Shown in pieces: positions 28,184 through 35,445 of a DNA stretch of 40,068 nt; the stretch's first letter is position 1, and every line of letters begins with the position of its first letter. The stretch covers positions 1-40,068 of the forward strand of contig JAQIBX010000034.1 in the NCBI GenBank assembly GCA_027858895.1. The letters run 5' to 3'. This DNA comes from Desulfuromusa sp. Its GTDB lineage: Bacteria > Desulfobacterota > Desulfuromonadia > Desulfuromonadales > Geopsychrobacteraceae. The notes below the pieces were generated by a model, which was not told the origin of the DNA, ran no database searches, and worked only from the letters and a program-made list of their open reading frames with translations. Position numbers and translations under genes: made by a program.

Positions 28184-28822
28184 TTAGTTTACCCCGACTT
28201 TCTCTGTTTTTGGTCTGTAGGCGCTCAGCTGCAGCAGGACTCCGCCTGCCGTCAGGACGGCGATAAAGACCGACATGGCCAGGTTTGCATGGCGGCCAAG
28301 ATCGATCATGTGCCAGGCACCACTGAACACAAAGAGAATGGAGAGAATGCCGTGCACCAGCCGCCAGGTCGTATATTTCATCGGCAACTGGTTACGCATA
28401 AAAGACATTATTCCGAGGGTCAGCATCAGGAACCAGGCGATGATACCCAGCACCACGCCCTGGCTGGTAAAGGTCGTAATGATGGTGATAAATGCTTCAT
28501 CGGGCGAAACGCCGGCCTCGAAAAATCTGGGGAAGACCTGCAGAAACGGATGAATAAGCAATATGGTGACCGCCGTATAGCCGATGACCTTATGCAGACT
28601 GATCAGCCTGCTCATCTTCACTTCTTGAACCGCGGATCCATTCGATCGAGAGAGAAAGAACTGCCCGACCACCAGGAAGAAGGCCAAAATGGTCAGTAGC
28701 GAGATTGTCTCCTTCAACCAGGAACGCTCCGGAAAGCTGCTCAGAGCCAAGATGAGGAGAGGTATGCCGACAAAAATCAGCACCAATTGCACAAAAAAAC
28801 TACTTTTCAGATACGTGTTCAT
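28184..28822 (-). CDS. Ferric-reductase-like transmembrane cytochrome b
   Basis: A 212-aa integral membrane protein with about six helices (near 9-28, 40-58, 76-95, 121-141, 155-171 and 181-199). Histidines lie where a ferric-reductase-like b-type cytochrome would bind heme: His77 (ISLHKVIGY), His91 (LLIHPFLQ), His157 (RLVHGIL) and His171/His178 (GAWHMIDLGRH). The start at 28822 (MNTYLKSSFF) is chosen because it follows the ferredoxin stop by two bases and GGGG lies upstream. It probably links the flavoprotein or ferredoxin to the quinone pool. Confidence 0.82.
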   Translation of the reverse strand: MNTYLKSSFFVQLVLIFVGIPLLILALSSFPERSWLKETISLLTILAFFLVVGQFFLSRSNGSAVQEVKMSRLISLHKVIGYTAVTILLIHPFLQVFPRFFEAGVSPDEAFITIITTFTSQGVVLGIIAWFLMLTLGIMSFMRNQLPMKYTTWRLVHGILSILFVFSGAWHMIDLGRHANLAMSVFIAVLTAGGVLLQLSAYRPKTEKVGVN

Positions 28823-28824
28823 TT

Positions 28825-29040
28825 TTATCCCCAGGAAACGACAACCGGAATCGTCTTGTCCGGCGTAATGGTGATGGCATCCACCGGGCAATACATTCTG
28901 CACAGGTGACAGATTTGACAATCGGCCGGATACTTGATAAATGCTTTGTTGGTTTTTTCGTCCGGGCGGATAACGTCCGTGGGGCAGGTCTTGATGCAGA
29001 CCCCACAGCCGATGCAGCCTTTAATCTGATTAATGGCCAT
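28825..29040 (-). CDS. 2x[4Fe-4S] ferredoxin, AprB-like small subunit
   Basis: A 71-aa protein with two cluster motifs: Cys9-x2-Cys12-x2-Cys15-x3-Cys19-Pro and Cys41-x2-Cys44-x2-Cys47-x3-Cys51-Pro. The segment TDVIRPDEKTNKAFIKYP between them is like ferredoxin partners of AprA-type flavoproteins. No signal peptide is present, although its presumed flavoprotein partner carries a Tat signal; it may ride along folded or act on the cytoplasmic side. ATG at 29040 has AGGAA upstream and overlaps the receiver gene's end by 11 nt. Confidence 0.88.
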   Translation of the reverse strand: MAINQIKGCIGCGVCIKTCPTDVIRPDEKTNKAFIKYPADCQICHLCRMYCPVDAITITPDKTIPVVVSWG

Positions 29041-29485
29041 GTTCAAATTCCTGTAACTGGTGGAGAAGTTTGTGTTTGTTGCTGTTTAAATTGCTGGAGG
29101 CTGGCGGAATCTTTTGCAGAACATACTGGAGTGAGTTCACGAGCCCCTCTAACTCATACGGTTTGCTGAGCACTAGATCAAAATCTGGACCTGCAAGATA
29201 TGGTGAGGCAGTCACAGCTATGACTGGGATTTCCTTACTGAAAGCATGGACGAACTGGGCCAGAATGTTGCCGTTTATTCCCGGTCTGCAAATATTAGTC
29301 AACACCAGGTCAAATAGATCTTTTTGAAATATTCCGATTGCTTCATAACCATCATGGACAGCAACCACTGAAAACCCGCTTTCGTTTAACCAGGTTTCCA
29401 TCAGTTGCAGATGGGCATTGTTGTCATCGACAACGAGAATTTTATAGTTCGTGCTCCCTCTCTTTTCATTTGAGTACACTGGCAT
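29030..29485 (-). CDS. Receiver-only protein with Asn at the phospho-acceptor position
   Basis: A 151-aa stand-alone receiver domain (about residues 14-130) without an output domain. The acidic pair Asp20-Asp21 (VVDDNN), Thr92 (AVTAS) and Lys108 (SKPY) are present. The residue normally phosphorylated is Asn64: the text reads DLVLTNICRPG where active receivers have a D before the I/xMPG segment, and the codon is AAT. It is therefore unlikely to be phosphorylated and may bind a partner constitutively. It is the first gene of the ferredoxin-cytochrome b-flavoprotein operon. ATG at 29485 with AAAGGG eight bases upstream is preferred over a GTG at 29494. Confidence 0.85.
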   Translation of the reverse strand: MPVYSNEKRGSTNYKILVVDDNNAHLQLMETWLNESGFSVVAVHDGYEAIGIFQKDLFDLVLTNICRPGINGNILAQFVHAFSKEIPVIAVTASPYLAGPDFDLVLSKPYELEGLVNSLQYVLQKIPPASSNLNSNKHKLLHQLQEFEHGH

Positions 29486-29501
29486 TGTTTTCACCCTTTC
29501 T

Positions 29502-29530
29502 TAAAAATCAGGGATGTCTGAGCATCCCTG
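29502..29530 (-). terminator. Terminator or attenuator between the small secreted protein and the redox operon
   Basis: CAGGGATG (29509-29516) and CATCCCTG (29523-29530) pair perfectly around a 6-nt loop, and on the minus strand the stem is followed by ATTTTTAA. It lies 17 nt after the small protein's stop and directly before the receiver gene. No separate promoter for the redox operon is evident, so partial read-through would control it. Confidence 0.7.
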
Positions 29531-29547
29531 TTAATGTATCGAGATCC

Positions 29548-29814
29548 CTAACGAGGGGCACCACCTTCGGGCATGTTGTCAGGAACTGCAGCCAGTTGAC
29601 CATCTTTCTCCTGACAAGTAGCTTCGACAGATTCCCCTTGACGCCCTTTGAAAGTGACAGCATCACCAACACTCTTGCCTTCGCAGGCCGCGATCGCTTC
29701 AGGTGGCGGACCTTGTGGACGGCCTTTTCCACCGCCGAAGGCATAAACGGTAACTGGGGACAGAATGGCGAGGGTTAAAAGTAAGATGGTGGTATTCTGT
29801 AGTTGTTTTTTCAT
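29548..29814 (-). CDS. Small secreted protein, Gly/Pro-rich with two cysteines
   Basis: An 88-aa protein with a Sec signal peptide (KKQLQNTTILLLTLAIL, cleavage likely after VTVYA). The mature part begins FGGGKGRPQGPPPEAIAACEGK and contains two cysteines (ACEGK, ATCQEK) that could form a disulphide, ending PDNMPEGGAPR. I recognise the look of small periplasmic proteins found near efflux and stress systems but cannot name a family. ATG at 29814 with AAGGAG upstream is chosen over a TTG at 29820. It is driven by one of four matching promoters. Confidence 0.8.
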   Translation of the reverse strand: MKKQLQNTTILLLTLAILSPVTVYAFGGGKGRPQGPPPEAIAACEGKSVGDAVTFKGRQGESVEATCQEKDGQLAAVPDNMPEGGAPR

Positions 29815-29857
29815 CTTCAAACTCCTTTGTGTTTTTGAGCGTTATTGATTTGTCGTA

Positions 29858-29892
29858 ACAATAGCGCCGGAATAAGGAGCGAATAGGGAAGA
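29858..29892 (-). promoter_or_regulatory. Tandem 11-bp activator box plus -10 (copy 1, small secreted protein)
   Basis: Given on the plus strand: AATAAGGAGCG (29871-29881) and AATAGGGAAGA (29882-29892), two 11-bp units in tandem. Seven bases away is ACAATA (29858-29863), which on the minus strand is the -10 TATTGT. The transcript would start near 29851, 37 nt before the ATG at 29814. The 11-bp tandem layout without a good -35 is typical of OmpR/PhoB-family activators. Confidence 0.7.
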
Positions 29893-29997
29893 AATGTGAA
29901 AGTATCGAGTCTGGAAAAATTGCACCATAAAAATGACGCTAAAGTAAAAAAACCGAATTCGAACCCAAAGCAGAGTCCAAGCACAGTGGTTTAATAG

Positions 29998-31215
29998 TCA
30001 TTCATAGCGCAAGGCATCGATAGGATTGAGATTGGCGGCCTTACGCGCCGGATAAAAGCCAAAGAATACCCCAACGGCTCCGGTAAAAAGAACGGTTGTC
30101 AGAACAACTGTGGGGTTTACCACCGCGCTAACCCCCAGCAATTTGCCAACTCCCCAGGCTGCACTTAAGCCGGAAAAAATACCGATCAATCCTCCAAGCA
30201 GGCTGAGGATAGCGGCTTCGATAAGAAATTGCGCTAAAACATCAAGAGGGCGGGCGCCAACGGCGAGACGAAGGCCAATCTCGCGGGTGCGTTCGGTGAC
30301 GGAGACCAGCATGATATTCATGATGCCGATCCCTCCCACAAGCAGGGAAACCCCAGCGATGGAACTGAGCAGCAGGGTCAGGGTGCCGGTGACCCGGGTG
30401 GCGATTTCGACAATCTCGGTCTGATCGCGGATGATGAAATCATCCTCAGCAGCGGTGGCGAGCCGGTGCTCAGAACGCAGCAGGGTTGTCAGCTCCTCTT
30501 TGGCTGATTCCATCGCGTCGGAGCTGATGGCGCTTGCCGATATATCGTGAATTGTCTTGCCGTTACTCAGGCGATACAGCACAGTGTTGTCGGGAGCGAA
30601 GATGATATCGTCCTGATCGTTTCCCATGGACGATTGTCCCTTTTCGGCCATCACGCCGATCACTTTAAAGGGCACATTGCGGATGCGCAGACGCGCCCCG
30701 ACGGGGTCCTGGTCCGGGAAGAGTTCGTCGGCAACCGTCTTACCGAGCACCGCGACCTTGGCCCGCGTTTTACTATCCCGAGCAGTAAAGAAGGACCCTC
30801 TTTCCATCTCATAATTGCGGATCGACAGGTAGCTGGGGGCAACACCGGTGATCGTCGTGCTCCAGTTGTTGCTTCCGGCGATCACCTGTCCAGTGGCGCG
30901 AACCTCGGCGGAGACCCAGCGCAACTGCGTCGCATATTTCTCCAACCGGGCGACATCATCCATTGTCAGGCTCGGCCGCGACCCGGCGCCGCCACTCACA
31001 CCACCTGAGTCCACGCTACCCGGCCTGACCATCAGCAGGTTGGTTCCCAAGGAGGCGACTTCCCCTTCGATATCTGCCTGAGATCCCTCCCCCAGGGCGA
31101 CCATGGTGATCACCGAGGCGACGCCGATGATAATGCCGAGCATGGTCAGCAGGCTGCGCATCTTGTTACGGGCGATGCTCTTCAGGGCGACCAGGATCAA
31201 CTTATGCCAGCGCAT
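29998..31215 (-). CDS. MacB-type ABC transporter permease
   Basis: A 405-aa FtsX/MacB-type permease. One N-terminal helix (about 20-40), a large periplasmic domain (MacB_PCD, about 42-250) and three C-terminal helices (about 285-395) give the family layout, with the motif VSVTERTREIGLRLAVGA. In E. coli MacB the permease is fused to its ATPase; here they are separate genes overlapping by 14 nt. With MacA and TolC homologues upstream it forms a tripartite efflux pump for an unknown substrate. Confidence 0.92.
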   Translation of the reverse strand: MRWHKLILVALKSIARNKMRSLLTMLGIIIGVASVITMVALGEGSQADIEGEVASLGTNLLMVRPGSVDSGGVSGGAGSRPSLTMDDVARLEKYATQLRWVSAEVRATGQVIAGSNNWSTTITGVAPSYLSIRNYEMERGSFFTARDSKTRAKVAVLGKTVADELFPDQDPVGARLRIRNVPFKVIGVMAEKGQSSMGNDQDDIIFAPDNTVLYRLSNGKTIHDISASAISSDAMESAKEELTTLLRSEHRLATAAEDDFIIRDQTEIVEIATRVTGTLTLLLSSIAGVSLLVGGIGIMNIMLVSVTERTREIGLRLAVGARPLDVLAQFLIEAAILSLLGGLIGIFSGLSAAWGVGKLLGVSAVVNPTVVLTTVLFTGAVGVFFGFYPARKAANLNPIDALRYE

Positions 31216-31957
31216 CAGACATCTCCCCGGACAGCGTTACCAGGTCGGCCTGCGCATTGCGTGGCTGAGCGTTTATTTCATCGCGCAACAGCATCCCGTC
31301 ACGCAGTTCGATCAGACGCTTGGCATATTTGGCTACCTCTACTTCATGGGTTACTACCACTAGAGTTAAGCCTTCACTGTTCAACTCTTGAAACAAGGCC
31401 ATAACCTCCAGGGTCGTGCGACTGTCGAGATTACCCGTCGGTTCATCGGCAAGGATAATCGGCGGGTCAGTGACCAGCGCACGGGCAATAGCGACGCGCT
31501 GTTGCTGCCCGCCGGAGAGCTGGTTCGGCTCATGGTCGAGGCGATCGCCCAGACCGACACGCTGCAACGCTTCGATGGAGCGTGCTTGAGGATCGGCGAC
31601 CGCACGGTGACGATCGTAGAGCAGCGGCAATTCGACATTTTCCAGCGCCGTGGTGCGTGGCAGCAGGTTGAAGCCCTGAAAAACAAAACCGATCTTAGTA
31701 TTGCGCAGGTCAGCTAGCTGCTTCCGATTCAGGGTCTCAACCGATATGCCATCGAAGCGATAGCTGCCGCTGGTCGGGGTGTCGAGACAACCGAGGATAT
31801 TCATCATCGTCGATTTGCCGCTGCCCGAGCTGCCCATGATGGCGACAAACTCGCCCCGGCCAATCTCCAGCGAGAGGTCATCCAGTGCCCTGACCTCAAC
31901 CTCCCCCAAGGAAAAAACCTTGCAAATATGACTGAGACTGATCTGTGCTGTGCTCAT
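31202..31957 (-). CDS. MacB-type ABC transporter ATPase
   Basis: A 251-aa ATP-binding subunit of the MacB/LolD class. Walker A is GSSGSGKST, the Q-loop is [10 protein letters not shown], the signature is [14 protein letters not shown], and Walker B is [12 protein letters not shown] followed by [13 protein letters not shown]. Start ATG overlaps the macA stop by four bases. The C-terminal ~35 residues after LIELRDG are a variable tail. Confidence 0.93.
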   Translation of the reverse strand: MSTAQISLSHICKVFSLGEVEVRALDDLSLEIGRGEFVAIMGSSGSGKSTMMNILGCLDTPTSGSYRFDGISVETLNRKQLADLRNTKIGFVFQGFNLLPRTTALENVELPLLYDRHRAVADPQARSIEALQRVGLGDRLDHEPNQLSGGQQQRVAIARALVTDPPIILADEPTGNLDSRTTLEVMALFQELNSEGLTLVVVTHEVEVAKYAKRLIELRDGMLLRDEINAQPRNAQADLVTLSGEMSDALA

Positions 31958-33189
31958 GGACGCGCCCCTCCCCCGGATCCTTGCCCCGGGCCATCTCCTG
32001 GCCCGCCTCCGCCCCCCGATGGTCCTCCCTGGCCCTGGTTCATAAAATCGAACAGAGAGAAACCCTCTTCTTCAGCATCTTCCCCCGCCTGTTTCATGCC
32101 GATGGCAACCTGTATCCCGGCAGTCAGTTCGCCCTCGGCGATCTCGGTCAACAGTCCGTCGCTCTCTCCCACCGTGATCTGGATCGGCTGCAAGTGGCCA
32201 TCGGCCTGCCGGCTGAAAACCTGACTGCCGTCGTTACTATCGCGATTCGAATCGAGTGTGAAATTGAGCGCGGCGACCGGAACCAGCAGGGCGTTTTCAG
32301 ACTGGTGGACAACAAAGTCGACGGTTGCCGTCATACCCGGCATCAGCTGCCCTGATTCGTTATTCGCGTCGACGATCACCGTGTAGGTCACGACGTTGTC
32401 CACTGTTTCCGGTTGCAACCTGATTTGGCGCACGCTGCCGGTAAAGTCCTGGTCAAAATAGCTTTGCACCGTAAATCGTACCGATTGCCCCTGGCGAATC
32501 TGACCGATGTCGGTTTCGTCGACCTGGGTCTCGATCTGCATGCGCGACAAATCCTCGGCGATCAAAAACAGGGTCGGGGTACTTAGACTGGCCGCAACCG
32601 TTTGCCCGGCATCGACGCTGCGGTCGATAACTGTGCCGTCGATAGGCGAACGAATCACTGTATGCTCCAGGTTTATCTGGGCTTGCTCCAGGCTGGCTGC
32701 GGCTGATTGCAGGGAGGCTTTTGTCGTATCGACTGCCGTTCTGATGGGGAGAAATTCCTGCTCTGAGATGTAGCCCTTTTCTTGCAGCGGAGCGTTCCGA
32801 CGGAACTCGTCCTCTGCTTGTTTTAATTCTGCCTGAGCTTTAAGTACATCTGCTTTGGCTTTATTGACCGAGGCGTTGAACGATGACTGATCCAGTAAAG
32901 CCAGCACCTGATCTTTTTTGACCTGGTCATTATAATCGACCAGCAGTTGCTCAATTGTCCCCGAAGCCTGAGTGCCTATTTCCACCGTTTCCACGGCAGC
33001 CAGGGTACCAGTGCTGGTTACGAGGACCTCAAGCTTTCCCCGGCTTACCTGTGCGAACTTGAATGATGGTTTTATCCTTGATGACTCCTGGTGCGTCCAG
33101 GCCCACCAGGCAAGAATCGTCAGGGATAAAACCCCGATTAGCACGATAGCTGATTTGATAATTCTTGAGGTTTTTCGTTTCGCAATCAT
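31954..33189 (-). CDS. MacA-like periplasmic adaptor (membrane fusion protein)
   Basis: A 411-aa adaptor subunit. One N-terminal membrane anchor (about residues 11-28, IKSAIVLIGVLSLTILAWW) is followed by a lipoyl/biotinyl half (GTLAAVETVEIGTQASGTI ... VLALLD), a helical hairpin (about 95-165), the second lipoyl half (VIRSPIDGTVIDRSVDAGQTV) and beta-barrel domains. The tail is very Gly-rich (GGPSGGGGGPGDG) and has no counterpart in E. coli MacA. The start at 33189 follows the tolC stop by one base with GGAG upstream. It should connect the MacB pump to the TolC channel. Confidence 0.92.
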   Translation of the reverse strand: MIAKRKTSRIIKSAIVLIGVLSLTILAWWAWTHQESSRIKPSFKFAQVSRGKLEVLVTSTGTLAAVETVEIGTQASGTIEQLLVDYNDQVKKDQVLALLDQSSFNASVNKAKADVLKAQAELKQAEDEFRRNAPLQEKGYISEQEFLPIRTAVDTTKASLQSAAASLEQAQINLEHTVIRSPIDGTVIDRSVDAGQTVAASLSTPTLFLIAEDLSRMQIETQVDETDIGQIRQGQSVRFTVQSYFDQDFTGSVRQIRLQPETVDNVVTYTVIVDANNESGQLMPGMTATVDFVVHQSENALLVPVAALNFTLDSNRDSNDGSQVFSRQADGHLQPIQITVGESDGLLTEIAEGELTAGIQVAIGMKQAGEDAEEEGFSLFDFMNQGQGGPSGGGGGPGDGPGQGSGGGARP

Positions 33190-33190
33190 T

Positions 33191-34612
33191 CTAACTTTTC
33201 TCCAATTCCAGAGCAGCGAACAGCGACTCCAAGTTCCCCAGATAGTAGGAAACCGCAATTCCCTGGGTCACCAAATCGTATCCGGCCTGTATCTGATCAA
33301 ACGCTGCTGACACGTACTGAGTTCGTGACTGCGTAAGTTCCACCAGGGTCGAGGCCCCCACCCGGTAGCGCTCTTCGTAGGACTGAAGAGATTGTCGGGC
33401 AGCGGTCAGCTTGCTTTCGACCACCTCGACCTGTTTCTGGGTTGTTCGATATTCCTGGATGGCCTGTGATATTTCGAGGCCGAGCTGCAACTGTGTTTGC
33501 TTGAGGGTTAATTGTTCATTACGCTGCACAATTTTGGCCTGCGCAATATTGTTGCGGGTCAGGTAACGATCGAACAGAGGGAGAGAAAAAGAGACACCGA
33601 CGGTGGCGTTGAGGTTGTCTTCCATAAACTGGTCTGAAAAATAGTCCCCATCACCGAGACTGCTGTAACCGGAAGCCAGGCTGGCAAAAAGATCCACTTT
33701 AGGTAAGAGACCGGACTGGCTTTGGCGTATCTGTTGCCCAGCCGCTTCAACCTGCCGCTGCTGAGCTTTGACATCAGAGCGGTTCGCCAGCGCAAGAAGA
33801 GACAGTTGGTCGAGTTCTTCATCCGCTAACGGCAGGGACAGCTTCTCGAGATCTGGTGTGGTGACCTGGTAACGGACCGTTGGGGCCAACCCCATGGTTT
33901 GCATAAGGAGCAATTTGCTGACGTTGAGGGTCCGCTGTGCATCCAGCAGATCCAGCTCTGCCTGCTTGGTTTCCGCCTGTTGCTGATACAGATCGCTAAT
34001 CGCAAGTCGGCCCGCCTGATAGAAGGCCTCGATGCTCTCCAAAAGCTTGCGGTTCTCTTTCAGGTTTTCCTCTTCGACTTGGATCAATGCCCGATCCGTG
34101 AGCACCTGAATAAAATTGGAGATCGTCGCGAAAACCAGGGTCTGTTCTGCACGGGAAAGGGTTTCCTGCACGGCCCCCAATTCAAGCTCGGCACTTTTGA
34201 TCGCGGCGATGTCGGCAAATCCGTTGAACAGGTTAATCGATGAGGACAGCTCGGTACTGATTGACGTAAAACTTCGACTTTCTGTCTGACTGTTGGTTTG
34301 GTCGGACGCCTGGTCGAAGCGCTTCGATCCGGTGGCTGCTATGGCAAGATCCGGGTAGAGATCCGTCTGTTGCTGAGAAAGAGAAATATCTGCACTCTCC
34401 ACCGCATTCACTTGCTGAGCTAAGTCTGGACTCTTCTTCAATGCGATGCGCACAGCCTGTTCAAGAGAAAGAACCTGCTCAGCATGAATCTCGCTGTGTC
34501 CTTGGCTCGGAAGTGCCAAAATGATTAATGTTAAAAGCGCTGCAGGCAAAGTTCGAAGACACTTTGGCAAAGACCTGTATTTGTTATGCATGAGTGCAGG
34601 CAAAGGGACCAT
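33191..34612 (-). CDS. TolC-family outer membrane efflux protein
   Basis: A TolC-family channel (473 aa from the chosen ATG). A signal peptide (LRTLPAALLTLIILALPSQGHS) precedes two OEP repeats: LSLEQAVRIALKKSPDLAQQVN starts the first, and the second begins near RSDVKAQQRQVEAA. The start is uncertain: ATG at 34612 abuts GAAAGG, a TTG at 34603 has better spacing, and ATG at 34591 is also possible. Starts further upstream would lie before the predicted transcript start at about 34634. It is the first gene of the tolC-macA-macB(ATPase)-macB(permease) operon. Confidence 0.88.
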   Translation of the reverse strand: MVPLPALMHNKYRSLPKCLRTLPAALLTLIILALPSQGHSEIHAEQVLSLEQAVRIALKKSPDLAQQVNAVESADISLSQQQTDLYPDLAIAATGSKRFDQASDQTNSQTESRSFTSISTELSSSINLFNGFADIAAIKSAELELGAVQETLSRAEQTLVFATISNFIQVLTDRALIQVEEENLKENRKLLESIEAFYQAGRLAISDLYQQQAETKQAELDLLDAQRTLNVSKLLLMQTMGLAPTVRYQVTTPDLEKLSLPLADEELDQLSLLALANRSDVKAQQRQVEAAGQQIRQSQSGLLPKVDLFASLASGYSSLGDGDYFSDQFMEDNLNATVGVSFSLPLFDRYLTRNNIAQAKIVQRNEQLTLKQTQLQLGLEISQAIQEYRTTQKQVEVVESKLTAARQSLQSYEERYRVGASTLVELTQSRTQYVSAAFDQIQAGYDLVTQGIAVSYYLGNLESLFAALELEKS

Positions 34613-34640
34613 CCTTTCGGTTAACTGTTGAGAAGGAAAA

Positions 34641-34675
34641 AGGATAGCGGCTGAATAAGGAGCAAATAGGGAAGA
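34641..34675 (-). promoter_or_regulatory. Tandem 11-bp activator box plus -10 (copy 2, tolC-macAB)
   Basis: On the plus strand AATAAGGAGCA (34654-34664) and AATAGGGAAGA (34665-34675), with AGGATA at 34641-34646 (minus-strand -10 TATCCT) seven bases away. The similarity to copy 1 extends over about 41 bp (34644-34684 against 29861-29901), including ATAGCG and ATGTGAAA at the ends. The predicted transcript start is near 34634. Confidence 0.72.
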
Positions 34676-34693
34676 AATGTGAAAAGACCATGC

Positions 34694-34773
34694 TGACGAA
34701 GAAACTTTCGTCAAAACGTATAAAACCTGAATCCGCTCACCAGAAATAAATTCCAGGGTTACGGATTCAGGTT
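34694..34773 (-). terminator. Two inverted repeats after the EF-hand gene
   Basis: TGACGAA (34694-34700) pairs with TTCGTCA (34707-34713), and AACCTGAATCCG (34724-34735) pairs perfectly with CGGATTCAGGTT (34762-34773). Both lie between the EF-hand stop and the tolC promoter. Neither has a strong U tract, so end-of-transcript function for the EF-hand gene is only a suggestion; the longer stem could also be an operator-like site. Confidence 0.4.
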
Positions 34774-34833
34774 GAGGAAGATCGCCTGACAGTTGAATTC
34801 GTCAGGTTTGAATGTGAGAAAAGACCTTTTATT

Positions 34834-35295
34834 TTAAGCGGTCATTGATAATGAAGCATATTCTTCGCTATCTGAGCTTCCTGTTAACAATTCGATCAGT
34901 TGACTGATGGTGTCTTCACCACTATTTGACTCATAGGCCGAGGCTACTTCTGATGGTGGCGGAGGTGGCCTCATGATGGACTCGCCATCTTCACTGTTGA
35001 CCATTCCAGTAGGGTTAAACCCTTGACTGGCCATCAAGCCCTGCAATTCCTCGTTACTTACAATCCCGTCCTCATTAACATCTAAGAGGTCAAAGACCTC
35101 TTCAATATCACTAGAGGTGCCGGTAGCTCCCTGGACCCCTGTCGCTGAGGTTTTAAGCTCGGCCGAGGAAACCGATCCGCCACTGCCTGAATCTTCCACT
35201 TCAAAAGCATTCTTGTCCACTGGTGGCGGTTGTCGTTGCATGGCACGACTCGCCATCATCGACATGCTGCTGTTCGTACCTACACTGTTGATCAT
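34834..35295 (-). CDS. EF-hand calcium-binding protein
   Basis: A 153-aa acidic protein. One canonical EF-hand loop, DVNEDGIVSNEE (about residues 72-83), has all ligand positions. A second, degenerate loop, DSGSGGSVSSAE (about 35-46), lacks acidic side chains at positions 3 and 5. A RPPPPPSEV stretch lies near residue 110. There is no signal peptide, so it is cytoplasmic or exported by an unrecognised route. Two adjacent ATGs follow AGGAGG; the second (35295) has the better spacing. It sits between the RstA-like regulator and the efflux operon, with a separate regulatory-looking repeat upstream. Confidence 0.82.
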   Translation of the reverse strand: MINSVGTNSSMSMMASRAMQRQPPPVDKNAFEVEDSGSGGSVSSAELKTSATGVQGATGTSSDIEEVFDLLDVNEDGIVSNEELQGLMASQGFNPTGMVNSEDGESIMRPPPPPSEVASAYESNSGEDTISQLIELLTGSSDSEEYASLSMTA

Positions 35296-35396
35296 CATGA
35301 CCTCCTAACAATAGATTTTTAGCTGATTTTTCTAAAGAAACGATCTTCCTGTGCTCCTCCTATCGACCATCTTTCAGCAGTTATTTATGATAACTG

Positions 35397-35423
35397 TGTC
35401 ACCAACGTGTAACAGTTTGTAAC
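35397..35423 (-). promoter_or_regulatory. Triple TGT(A/C)AC repeat upstream of the EF-hand gene
   Basis: On the plus strand TGTCAC (35397-35402), TGTAAC (35408-35413) and TGTAAC (35418-35423) are spaced 11 and 10 bp apart, reading GTTACA on the minus strand. E. coli RstA boxes contain a GTTACA core, and the regulator encoded next door is RstA-like. The site lies about 100 nt before the EF-hand ATG. Confidence 0.45.
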
Positions 35424-35445
35424 TATGCAGCTGGAACTTTGTTGC

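Noticed and set aside
29930-29997. Terminator after the MacB permease gene
   Set aside because: There is a T7 tract on the minus strand near 29948-29954 with a short palindrome, but I could not draw a convincing stem.
34613-34714. N-terminal extension of the TolC-like protein
   Set aside because: The extra residues are encoded by the promoter box itself and precede the predicted transcript start.
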